Shown here one piece after another: positions 1 to 5,310 of a DNA stretch of 6,102 bases. The stretch is from an uncultured beta proteobacterium (GTDB lineage: Bacteria; Pseudomonadota; Gammaproteobacteria; Burkholderiales; SG8-39), in contig CADEDU010000153.1 of the NCBI GenBank assembly GCA_902826155.1, positions 2,037-8,138 of the forward strand. Reading direction: 5' to 3'. Position 1 is the stretch's first letter. Every line of letters begins with the position of its first letter. The notes beneath the pieces were generated by a model that made no database searches, had not been told where the DNA came from, and saw only the letters and a list, made by a program, of their open reading frames with translations. Made by a program: the position numbers and the translations under genes.

Positions 1-897
1 CTCGTTGAGCCGTTCGAGCGTGATCCTGATGCCGCGTCGCCCGGCGATCGCGGTGAGGTGGATGATCGCGTTGGTCGATCCGCCGATGGCGAGCAGCACG
101 CGCAGCGCGTTCTCGACGGATTTCCCGGTAACGATCTGGCTCGGACGAATCGGCTGCGACGCAAGCTCCACGGCGCGTCGGCCGGATGCCTCGGCCGCGC
201 GAAGCCGATCTGCATGCACCGCCGGAATGGCGGCCGTGCCGGGCAGTGCCATGCCCAGCGCCTCGGCAATCGATGCCATCGTGCTTGCCGTTCCCATCAC
301 CGCGCAGGTGCCCGCAGTGGTGGCCAGATTCGCTTCGATCTCGCGGATCTGCTCGGCGTCGACCTTGCCGGCACGGAATTGCGCCCAGAAACGACGGCAA
401 TCGGTGCACGCACCGAGACGCTCGCCCTGGAACGACGTCGGCATCATCGGACCGGCGATCAGATACACGGCCGGGACGTCGGCTGACATCGCGCCCATGA
501 GCTGCGCAGGAATCGTCTTGTCGCAACCGCCCACCAGCACCACCGAGTCCATCGGCTGCGCCCGGACCATCTCCTCGGTGTCGATCGCCATCAGATTGCG
601 AAACATCAGGCTGGTGGGGTGCTGAAACACCTCGCCAAGCGAGATCGTCGGAAACTCGAGCGGCAGGCCCCCGGCGGCAAGCACCCCGCGTTTGACCGCC
701 TCGACCAACTCCGGAAGATGCCGGTGGCAGTTGTTGAAGGCCGAGCGCGTATCGGCAATACCCACGATCGGCCGCGACAGCAGCTCGCGCGAATAGCCCA
801 TCGACTGCGCGAATGAGCGTCGCAGGTAGAGCGAGAAATCAGCATCGCCGTAGTGCGTCAGGCCGCGGGCCAGGCCATGTGGGGGGGAATCGTTCAT
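1..897 (-). CDS. IlvD/Edd-family dehydratase, N-terminal part (dihydroxy-acid or sugar-acid dehydratase)
   Basis: The reading frame is open from an ATG at 897 to the left window edge, giving 299 residues of a protein that is usually about 570-600 long. The family dehydrates 2,3-dihydroxy acids or aldonic acids to 2-keto acids using an Fe-S cluster and Mg2+. Visible signatures are NNCH with Cys57, GGCDKT with Cys125, GTCAVMGTASTM with Cys198, and GGSTNAIIHLTAIAGR near the visible end. Those three cysteines, Glu89, Asp126 and Lys127 line up, with a constant offset of two, with the cluster and Mg/carbamyl-lysine ligands I recall for L-arabinonate dehydratase (C59, C127, C200, E91, D128, K129). 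This places it nearer the sugar-acid branch than classical IlvD, but the substrate cannot be fixed. GACTDCRRFW adds two more cysteines (164, 167). No clear Shine-Dalgarno precedes the ATG; the in-frame TTG at 909 is an alternative start. Codons 4-6 contain a run of seven C. Confidence 0.93.
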   Translation of the reverse strand, partial: MNDSPPHGLARGLTHYGDADFSLYLRRSFAQSMGYSRELLSRPIVGIADTRSAFNNCHRHLPELVEAVKRGVLAAGGLPLEFPTISLGEVFQHPTSLMFRNLMAIDTEEMVRAQPMDSVVLVGGCDKTIPAQLMGAMSADVPAVYLIAGPMMPTSFQGERLGACTDCRRFWAQFRAGKVDAEQIREIEANLATTAGTCAVMGTASTMASIAEALGMALPGTAAIPAVHADRLRAAEASGRRAVELASQPIRPSQIVTGKSVENALRVLLAIGGSTNAIIHLTAIAGRRGIRITLERLNE

Positions 898-1027
898 GGT
901 TTGCGCCAAAGGAGAGGATGCGGAGAAACAGGTGGGCTTCGCATTCTATGCGCGGACGCCCGCACCGCTACGGCGTCACGCTACATGCGGGATGAACGCG
1001 CACTCATCACACAACCCAAGCGTCGCT

Positions 1028-2182
1028 TCAATGCAGTCGACCGTAGCCGAACAGTCCGATCAGCAAACGCGAGATGCCGTAGGCGAGCCAGATCAGCGTA
1101 CGCTCACGCAACGGTCGCCTGCGCCAGCGTTGCTTGCGTACCGGCTCGGCACCTTCCGCCATGTACTGCGCCAGGCTCGCGCGTAACTCGATCGCGAAGC
1201 GCCGATCGTCGACTACGACGTTCGCTTCACGCGCGAGCAGCAAGCTGAACGGATCGATGTTCGACGAGCCCACCGTCGCCCAGCGCATGTCGGCGACTGC
1301 AACCTTGGCATGCATGAAGCTGCGGTGGTACTCGTAGATCTCGATGCCCGCGTCGAGGAACGTGCCATAGAGCGCGCGCGTGGCGTAGTGCAACAGCAGA
1401 TATTCGACCCGGCCTTGCAGCAGCAGTCGCACGCGGACCCCTCGAGCGGCCGCCTGCATCAGCGCTCGACGAAACCGCCGGCCGGGAAAAAAATACGCGC
1501 ACGCGATGAGAATCTCCTCGGAAGCCGATTCGATCGCTTCGAGGTAAGCATCCTCGATATCGGAACGATGACGAAAGTTGTCGCGAATGACATAGGCCGC
1601 ACGCTGCCAGCCTTTGGGGGCCTCGTCGGGCGTGGAGCGGATCGGCACGTCGAGGTTCTGATTGAACGTCGACCACGCCGACAACTGCCAGAGCGAAGCC
1701 GCCTGCTCCACCATGTGCGACACGAGCGGCCCCTCCAGTCGCACTGCGTAGTCGTAGCGCGGCGGCTTGTGCCGCGGGGTGTTCATGTCGTCGATGATGT
1801 TGATGCCGCCGACGAAGCCGACCCGCCCGTCGATGACCACGACCTTGCAGTGCATCCGCCGCAGCCGGCTGCGACCGATCGAGAGCCACTTCACTTCAGG
1901 CCGATAGAGCAGCACATCCACGCCCGCGGCGAGCATATCGTCGTACAGACCCTTGAGATACGGCCGCGAGCCGCCCGCGTCGATCAGCACGTGTACCGAC
2001 ACCTGTCGCTTCACCGCGCGTGCAAGCGCCGCGGCAATGCGTCGGCCGGATTCGTCATCGGCAAAGATGTAGGTCTGCAAATAGACCTGGGTCGAGGCGG
2101 ACTCGATCGCCTCTTCGAGCGACGGAAAGTACTCCGTGCCATTGCGCAGCAGAGTCAGTCGATTGCCCGGGACGATGCTCAC
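1028..2182 (-). CDS. clsB: Cardiolipin synthase B (phospholipase D superfamily)
   Basis: This 384-residue protein joins phospholipid head groups to make cardiolipin at the inner membrane. E. coli ClsB (YbhO) is of similar size (about 413 residues) and condenses two phosphatidylglycerols. Both HxKxxxxD catalytic motifs are present: HCKVVVID at residues 111-118, followed by GFVGGINI, and HAKVAVAD at 291-298, followed by VGSSNID. The N-terminus (NRLTLLRNGTEYFPSLEEAI) and the VYLQTYIFADD strand are typical of ClsB. The C-terminus is arginine-rich (residues 349-361) and then hydrophobic (362-381), as expected for membrane association; there is no N-terminal transmembrane pair as in ClsA. The start is a GTG 9 bp after the stop of the ybhP-like gene, with a weak AGGTG upstream, so translation is probably coupled to that gene. 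The same order, ybhP then clsB, is known in E. coli; the third E. coli gene, ybhN, is not found here. Confidence 0.95.
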   Translation of the reverse strand: MSIVPGNRLTLLRNGTEYFPSLEEAIESASTQVYLQTYIFADDESGRRIAAALARAVKRQVSVHVLIDAGGSRPYLKGLYDDMLAAGVDVLLYRPEVKWLSIGRSRLRRMHCKVVVIDGRVGFVGGINIIDDMNTPRHKPPRYDYAVRLEGPLVSHMVEQAASLWQLSAWSTFNQNLDVPIRSTPDEAPKGWQRAAYVIRDNFRHRSDIEDAYLEAIESASEEILIACAYFFPGRRFRRALMQAAARGVRVRLLLQGRVEYLLLHYATRALYGTFLDAGIEIYEYHRSFMHAKVAVADMRWATVGSSNIDPFSLLLAREANVVVDDRRFAIELRASLAQYMAEGAEPVRKQRWRRRPLRERTLIWLAYGISRLLIGLFGYGRLH

Positions 2183-2191
2183 CGCACCTGA

Positions 2192-2938
2192 TCAGCTGAT
2201 GGCGAGTTGCGCCGACAACATCGCGTGGTCCGAGATGCGCGACCATGGATGGCCATGGTGTACCTGCGAGTAGTCGACGCGAAAGCCGCGCACGTAGATG
2301 CGATCGAGCCGCAGGATAGGCAGCGCGGACGGGAAGCTGCGCACCGGTCGGCCGCGGCGATCACGCAGCGCGTCGACCAGGCCGAGTTCGATCGCCAGCC
2401 GCCGTCCGACGCGGTTGCGCCAGTCGTTGAAATCGCCGGCGATGATCAGCGGCGCGTTGCGCGGCACCATCTGATCGACGCGTTCGATGATGGCCTTGAC
2501 CTGGTGGATACGGCCACGTTCGCTCAGCCCCAGATGTACGCACACGGCGTGAATCGGGACGGACGCGCCCGGGATGGCGATCTCGCAGTGGAGCAGCCCG
2601 CGTCGCTCGAACGCATGACTGGAGATGTCCTGGTTCTCCGCCTGGGTGATCGGAAAGCGCGACAGGATCGCGTTGCCGTGGTGGCCGTGGTCGTAGACGG
2701 CGTTGCGGCCGTAGGCGAAGTCTTCCCAAACGCGGTCGGCGAGGAATTCGTATTGCGGCTCATCGGGCCAGTCGACGTGCCTGCGTGCGTGCAGATCATG
2801 TTCACCGAGCACCTCCTGCAGGAACACCACGTCGGCCGATACGCCGCGCAAGCGGTCGCGCAGTTCATGGATGACCATCCGTGAATTGAAGTGCGAGAAC
2901 CCTTTGTGGATGTTGTAGGTGGCGACGTGGAGATTCAT
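2192..2938 (-). CDS. ybhP: YbhP-like endonuclease/exonuclease/phosphatase family protein
   Basis: From the ATG at 2938 this is a 248-residue EEP-superfamily protein, the DNase I/exonuclease III/sphingomyelinase fold that cleaves phosphodiesters with a divalent metal. Motifs in order are ATYNIHKGF (Asn9), FLQEV (Glu42), FAYGRNAVY with GHHGNAILSR (76-94), VCVHLGL (His135), AGDFNDW (Asp169, Asn171), LRLDRIYV (Asp212) and ISDHAMLSA (Asp237, His238). These match E. coli YbhP (253 residues) closely as I recall it. The substrate is unproven; because it precedes clsB, a membrane-lipid phosphodiester is a possible target, but that is inference. Start choice: the frame stays open to 3139, but the extra 67 residues are low-complexity and Arg-rich and would run through a candidate promoter. 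The ATG at 2974, adding 12 residues, is a fair alternative. Neither start has a clear Shine-Dalgarno. Confidence 0.88.
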   Translation of the reverse strand: MNLHVATYNIHKGFSHFNSRMVIHELRDRLRGVSADVVFLQEVLGEHDLHARRHVDWPDEPQYEFLADRVWEDFAYGRNAVYDHGHHGNAILSRFPITQAENQDISSHAFERRGLLHCEIAIPGASVPIHAVCVHLGLSERGRIHQVKAIIERVDQMVPRNAPLIIAGDFNDWRNRVGRRLAIELGLVDALRDRRGRPVRSFPSALPILRLDRIYVRGFRVDYSQVHHGHPWSRISDHAMLSAQLAIS

Positions 2939-3006
2939 CAATCGAGCACTGCGGCTGCGTTCGGAAGCTGCCATCGAGCGGCGACGATCCGCTCGGGACG
3001 GGCGCG

Positions 3007-3034
3007 ATTCTATGAGCAGGTGGTTGGCTTGCAA
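3007..3034 (-). promoter_or_regulatory. Candidate sigma-70-type promoter for ybhP-clsB
   Basis: On the minus strand, TTGCAA (3034-3029) and TAGAAT (3012-3007) are 16 bp apart, matching the -35 and -10 consensus at 4 of 6 and 5 of 6 positions. Transcription would begin near 3000, which is 26 nt before the ATG at 2974 and 62 nt before the ATG at 2938. This fits either short start of the ybhP-like gene and argues against the longest open frame from 3139. It was found by eye and is untested. Confidence 0.4.
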
Positions 3035-3333
3035 GCGCTTGGCCAAGCGGACGGCCACGCACCGGATTGGGGCGCGATCCGGGGAAGGAAACTCGTGAGT
3101 ATCCAACAAAGACATCCCAGCCGGGATGATCGGGCGCAAGGGTTACGAAGTACGGTATCGCGGGCGCTCTCGATTGACAGCGCGAGGACTGCACTCAGAT
3201 CGCCGCAGCAGTCGCGCGTGGGGTCGCGCGATCAGGAGTGAATTGCGGTAGGCGCAGGCGAGTATGGAAGAGTGCGGTGGACTTTTCGCCGCCGCCGCGC
3301 GGATCGATCACGCGCGGAAAGCGGCTTGATCGA

Positions 3334-3359
3334 GGTTCCCGCGTCAGCACGCTGGAACC
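3334..3359 (-). terminator. Strong hairpin after DUF465, possible terminator without a U tract
   Basis: The sequence is GGTTCC, one base, GCGT, a four-base loop, ACGC, one base, GGAACC: a 6-bp stem, a single mismatch and a 4-bp stem. It begins 13 nt after the DUF465 stop codon. On the minus strand it is followed by TCGATCAAG, not a run of T, so it does not meet the rule for an intrinsic terminator. It may instead stabilise the mRNA 3' end or act together with Rho. Confidence 0.4.
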
Positions 3360-3372
3360 ATGACAAGACTGG

Positions 3373-3579
3373 TCAGTGCGGAGGTGGGTGCAATCGCCGC
3401 TCGAGCATGGCGATCTCGTCTTTCAGGTGGAGTTTCTTTTTCTTCAATGCGTGCAGATGATCGTCGTTGTAGACCTGCGACTGCGACATCTTGTTGATCG
3501 TGTCGTCCAAGTCGTGATGCTCGGTGCTAAGCATGGCGATGCGGGCGAGTATCGTTTCGGCATCTGCTTCCAGATTCAT
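3373..3579 (-). CDS. DUF465 (YdcH-like) small helical protein
   Basis: This is a 68-residue protein of the DUF465 family (PF04325), small alpha-helical proteins common in proteobacteria whose function is not established. The typical pattern is present: LSTEHHDLDDTINKM (17-31), then NDDHLHALKKKKLHLKDEIAMLERRL (37-63), with heptad-like hydrophobic spacing that suggests a helical hairpin or coiled coil, and a short His/Pro tail (HPPPH). No signal peptide or membrane segment is seen. The frame continues upstream to 3696, but the ATG at 3579 is clearly the start: a perfect AGGAGG lies six bases before it and the family similarity begins there. It is flanked by 257 bp upstream and 434 bp downstream without genes, so it is probably a separate transcription unit. 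Confidence 0.93.
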   Translation of the reverse strand: MNLEADAETILARIAMLSTEHHDLDDTINKMSQSQVYNDDHLHALKKKKLHLKDEIAMLERRLHPPPH

Positions 3580-3585
3580 GCGCGG

Positions 3586-3591
3586 CCTCCT
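3586..3591 (-). promoter_or_regulatory. Strong ribosome binding site of the DUF465 gene
   Basis: A perfect AGGAGG on the minus strand, six bases before the ATG at 3579. It is the only consensus Shine-Dalgarno I could see in front of any start in this window, and it decides the start of this gene. It suggests the small protein is made in quantity. Confidence 0.85.
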
Positions 3592-3607
3592 CTCAAAAAG
3601 GATGATC

Positions 3608-3646
3608 GGAAACGTTGAACCAACGACGGGTAACCCTGGAAACGTT
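3608..3646. repeat. Paired GGAAACGTT direct repeats upstream of DUF465
   Basis: Two perfect copies of the nine-base GGAAACGTT lie at 3608-3616 and 3638-3646, exactly 30 bp apart start to start, close to three helical turns. Each copy ends in the palindrome AACGTT. Between them are the small palindrome GGGTAACCC (3628-3636) and CGTTG-AAC-CAACG (3613-3625). The arrangement resembles an operator bound on one face of the helix, or a structured leader, for the DUF465 gene 29 bp downstream. Confidence 0.35.
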
Positions 3647-3667
3647 CGCTCGGGATCAACCGATCGA

Positions 3668-3687
3668 ACACGGCCGCTCGGCCGTGT
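3668..3687. repeat. Perfect 9-bp inverted repeat between nudB and DUF465
   Basis: ACACGGCCG (3668-3676) and CGGCCGTGT (3679-3687) are perfect inverted copies separated by two bases; in RNA this would fold as eight base pairs with a four-base loop. No T run follows on either strand, so it is not a standard intrinsic terminator. It may help end the aspS-nudB transcript, or form part of the DUF465 leader. A second, weaker inverted repeat (ACGCACA / TGTGCGT, 3705-3711 and 3717-3723, five-base loop) lies next to it. Confidence 0.4.
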
Positions 3688-3746
3688 GAACAACATACTC
3701 CTGCACGCACAAGCTGTGTGCGTTTGCGCAGCGCATCAACCGAAAA

Positions 3747-3775
3747 AGAATCGACCGGACGCTGATCCAGGTCAA
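3747..3775 (-). promoter_or_regulatory. Candidate promoter for the DUF465 gene
   Basis: On the minus strand, TTGACC (3775-3770) is followed after exactly 17 bp by GATTCT (3752-3747). The -35 matches five of six consensus positions and the -10 three of six. Transcription would start near 3740 and give a leader of about 160 nt carrying both inverted repeats and the GGAAACGTT pair. The weak -10 makes this tentative. Confidence 0.35.
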
Positions 3776-3836
3776 AGCGAGTTCGGGCCGCAAAACGCAA
3801 CGCGCCGCCATGACCCGCTGCGGCCGGCTTGCCGAC

Positions 3837-4316
3837 TCAAGCGCCAGTGAAGCGAGGCAGCAGCAGAATGGCGTCGCGGTTCGACCAGGAAAAGCACTTC
3901 TCGGCGGCGCCTTGCCAGGGCAACCACTGGTATTGCGTGTGTTCCTTGGGCGCGAGTACCACGGAAGTGCCGCGCGGCACCGTCAGCCCGAACACCCGCT
4001 CACGGTTGTGGGTGACTCCCGGTGCGAATCGGGAACGCCACTTGTTGTAGATCTCGAACACGTTCTCGATGCCCCAGTCCACGAGTACCCCGGCGCGCGC
4101 GTCGATTCCGGTTTCTTCGGCCACTTCCCGGATCGCGGTATCGACGAGTGCCTCGTCTTCGTGTTCGACGCTTCCGGTGACCGACTGCCAGTATCCAGGC
4201 CAGGGCGCCCGTTCCATGAGCAACACCTCCAGCTGCGGCGTGTGGATGACCACCAGCACGGAACGAGGGATTTTGTAGCGAGGCGCGTCGTCGGGGCGTT
4301 GCGGGATGTTGGTCAT
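3837..4316 (-). CDS. nudB: Nudix hydrolase NudB (dihydroneopterin triphosphate / dNTP pyrophosphohydrolase)
   Basis: From the ATG at 4316 this gives 159 residues, close to the roughly 150 usual for NudB. In E. coli NudB removes pyrophosphate from dihydroneopterin triphosphate, an early step of folate synthesis, and also acts on dATP. It begins with KIPRSVLVVIHTP (15-27), then VLLMERAPWPGYWQSVTGSVE (31-51). The Nudix box spans 48-71, with Gly48, Glu55 and REVAEETGI (63-71) carrying the metal-binding glutamates. It has one residue more than the standard 23 (G-x6-E instead of G-x5-E), which I recall in other betaproteobacterial NudB proteins. HTQYQWLPW, CFSWSNRDAI and the C-terminal LPRF are also typical. 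An in-frame GTG at 4364 would add 16 residues and overlap the barstar gene by 13 bp; the family similarity does not need it. aspS and nudB are neighbours in E. coli too; here two genes lie between them. Confidence 0.92.
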   Translation of the reverse strand: MTNIPQRPDDAPRYKIPRSVLVVIHTPQLEVLLMERAPWPGYWQSVTGSVEHEDEALVDTAIREVAEETGIDARAGVLVDWGIENVFEIYNKWRSRFAPGVTHNRERVFGLTVPRGTSVVLAPKEHTQYQWLPWQGAAEKCFSWSNRDAILLLPRFTGA

Positions 4317-4351
4317 GCGCGGGTTTGTAATGGCGATCGGCCGTACGAGGC

Positions 4352-4789
4352 TTAACGAGGCCACTTCGTCAGGCCGGCGTCCCAGCCTTGGGCGCCATGG
4401 ATCAGCACCCAGAATGGGCGATTCTCGGTCTTCCAGTAGTCGGTCGCGGCATGCAGCACCGCTAACGCCGACTCATACTCGCCCTGATGCGCAACGGCGA
4501 AGTGCTTGGCCTTCTCCAGCACGAGCACGTAGCCGGTCGCATCGAGCCATTCGAGATCGGTCAGGCAGTCGTTCAACGCGTCCCAGTTCTTGCCGGCCCA
4601 CGCGGGAAAGCGCATCGCCTGGGCGAGCAGCCCGATGAATCCCTCCTTGTCGTGGGTGTGGCCGATGTCGACGCGAAACACCGTAAGACCAGCTGCCTTG
4701 GCATCGCGCTCGAGCTCATAGGGTTCGCGCGTGAGCTGGAATACTCCGCAGTGTTTCGCCGTCGAGAGCTGCTTGGCCATAGCTTGCAT
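4352..4789 (-). CDS. Barstar-family ribonuclease inhibitor
   Basis: A 145-residue protein (from the ATG at 4789) of the barstar family (PF01337), cytoplasmic inhibitors that plug the active site of barnase-type RNases. The diagnostic stretch is FPAWAGKNWDALNDCLTDLEWL (61-82). It aligns with the binding helix of Bacillus barstar (GENLDALWDCLTG), with Asp70 and Asp74 in place of Asp35 and Asp39; Asp39 is the residue that enters the RNase active site. Trp38 is replaced by Asn73. The end, PFWVLIHGAQGWDAGLTKWPR, is longer than in Bacillus barstar (90 residues), and about 37 residues precede the first typical strand (LTVFRVDI). No signal peptide is seen, as expected for a cytoplasmic inhibitor. Start uncertain: ATGs at 4789 and 4780, or a TTG at 4807 whose last bases overlap the RNase stop as TTGA, would all work; none has a good Shine-Dalgarno. 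The gene lies immediately after the RNase, which is its likely target. Confidence 0.92.
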   Translation of the reverse strand: MQAMAKQLSTAKHCGVFQLTREPYELERDAKAAGLTVFRVDIGHTHDKEGFIGLLAQAMRFPAWAGKNWDALNDCLTDLEWLDATGYVLVLEKAKHFAVAHQGEYESALAVLHAATDYWKTENRPFWVLIHGAQGWDAGLTKWPR

Positions 4790-4803
4790 GGGTTTTCGGG
4801 TGC

Positions 4804-5268
4804 TCAATCGCGCACGCGCTTGAAACTTTCGTAGTGATCGTCGGTGTAGTAGATCTCGCCGGCCTTGCCGGTGACGATACGTCGCGCCCCACGGTCACGC
4901 GAACCTGGCGTGGGCACGGTGTACTCGCGGTAGTAACCGCGCTCGTGCGGCGGCAAGCGCTTCTCGAAATTTCCGAATACCGTACCGTCCTTGCGGTACG
5001 GAAACGGCCCGCCCTTCTTGATCAGGACGACGGTGTCGCGTGCTTCGCTTGGCAGATCGGCGGCTTCGATCACCGCTACACGCCGCGCCGGTTCACGCGC
5101 CGGCAACTCGCCGACGTACGCGATCAGGCCGGCAACGAGCGCCAGTCCAAGCACCAGTGCGAGCACCCGTGTAGCGACCGAGAAGGCGCGCCACTGGACA
5201 TGCCCGACGCGTGCCTCGTCATGAGCAGGCGATGGCCTCTTGTCGCTCGCGGACCGCAGCTCGGTCAT
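4804..5268 (-). CDS. Guanyl-specific ribonuclease of the RNase Sa/barnase (N1/T1) family with an N-terminal membrane segment
   Basis: This 154-residue protein ends in a guanyl-preferring RNase domain (about 66-154). It resembles Streptomyces RNase Sa closely: DLPSEARDTVVLI, GPFPYRKDGTVFGN, GYYREYTVPTPGSRDRGARRI and YYTDDHYESF. By alignment with RNase Sa, catalytic residues Glu54, Arg65, Arg69 and His85 correspond to Glu115, Arg126, Arg130 and His145, and the guanine-binding Asn39 and Glu41 to Asn100 and Glu102. All are intact, so an active enzyme is expected. Residues 29-51 form one strongly hydrophobic segment behind a basic N-terminus; I see no clear signal-peptidase site, so a signal anchor with the RNase domain in the periplasm is as likely as full secretion. 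The two Cys residues of RNase Sa are missing. The gene starts 42 bp after aspS in the same frame, has no Shine-Dalgarno, and is followed directly by barstar. Translation is probably coupled to aspS. Confidence 0.9.
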   Translation of the reverse strand: MTELRSASDKRPSPAHDEARVGHVQWRAFSVATRVLALVLGLALVAGLIAYVGELPAREPARRVAVIEAADLPSEARDTVVLIKKGGPFPYRKDGTVFGNFEKRLPPHERGYYREYTVPTPGSRDRGARRIVTGKAGEIYYTDDHYESFKRVRD

Positions 5269-5310
5269 GGATCGCAGATGGCTGCTTGGGGATCGCAGAT
5301 GGCTGCTCGG
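5269..5310. repeat. Two 21-bp tandem repeats filling the aspS-RNase spacer
   Basis: Units 5269-5289 and 5290-5310 are identical at 20 of 21 positions; they differ only at T5287/C5308, and the shared core is GGATCGCAGATGGCTGCT. They fill the whole spacer between the RNase start codon and the aspS stop. A further degenerate copy reaches into the RNase start: TGACCGAGC on the minus strand occurs both at the aspS stop (5313-5305) and at the RNase start (5267-5259). Because 21 is a multiple of three, the spacer is open in the RNase frame and would read PSSHLRS twice. Confidence 0.9.

Larger units (their letters stand above)
2939..3372. other. Intergenic region, 434 bp, between DUF465 and the ybhP-like gene
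   Basis: No convincing gene was found on either strand. The open frames crossing it have the Arg/Ser/Pro-rich composition of shadow frames, no family motifs and no ribosome binding sites. No tRNA-like T-loop sequence or rRNA segment was seen. It holds a strong hairpin just after the DUF465 stop (3334-3359) and a candidate minus-strand promoter (3007-3034) for ybhP-clsB. About 300 bp between these (3035-3333) remain unexplained. Confidence 0.6.

Noticed and set aside
606..845. Separate minus-strand small ORF near the dehydratase start
   Set aside because: It is an out-of-frame reading inside the dehydratase gene, whose true frame runs unbroken from 897 to the window edge.
943..948. TAGAAT on the minus strand about 46 bp before the dehydratase start as a -10 element
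   Set aside because: It matches the -10 well, but no -35-like sequence is present 15-18 bp upstream (TAGCGG or GTAGCG), and there is no extended -10.
1018..1028. AAGCG-T-CGCTT palindrome at the clsB stop as a terminator
   Set aside because: A one-base loop cannot form such a hairpin and no T run follows.
1310..2191. Long plus-strand open frame of 293 codons opposite clsB
   Set aside because: It is the antisense shadow of clsB, whose two HKD motifs and family match are clear; the shadow has Arg/His-rich composition without motifs.
2939..3139. 67-residue N-terminal extension of the ybhP-like protein
   Set aside because: The extension is Arg/Ser-rich with no family similarity, would cross the promoter candidate at 3007-3034, and makes the protein longer than E. 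coli YbhP by about 60 residues.
3174..3202. Perfect TTGACA on the plus strand at 3174-3179 as a promoter
   Set aside because: The sequence 17 bp downstream (AGATCG) is not a -10, and no plus-strand gene follows.
3786..3825. GGCCGCA/TGCGGCC inverted repeat after nudB as a terminator
   Set aside because: The arms are only 7 bp with a 26-base loop and no T run follows on the minus strand.
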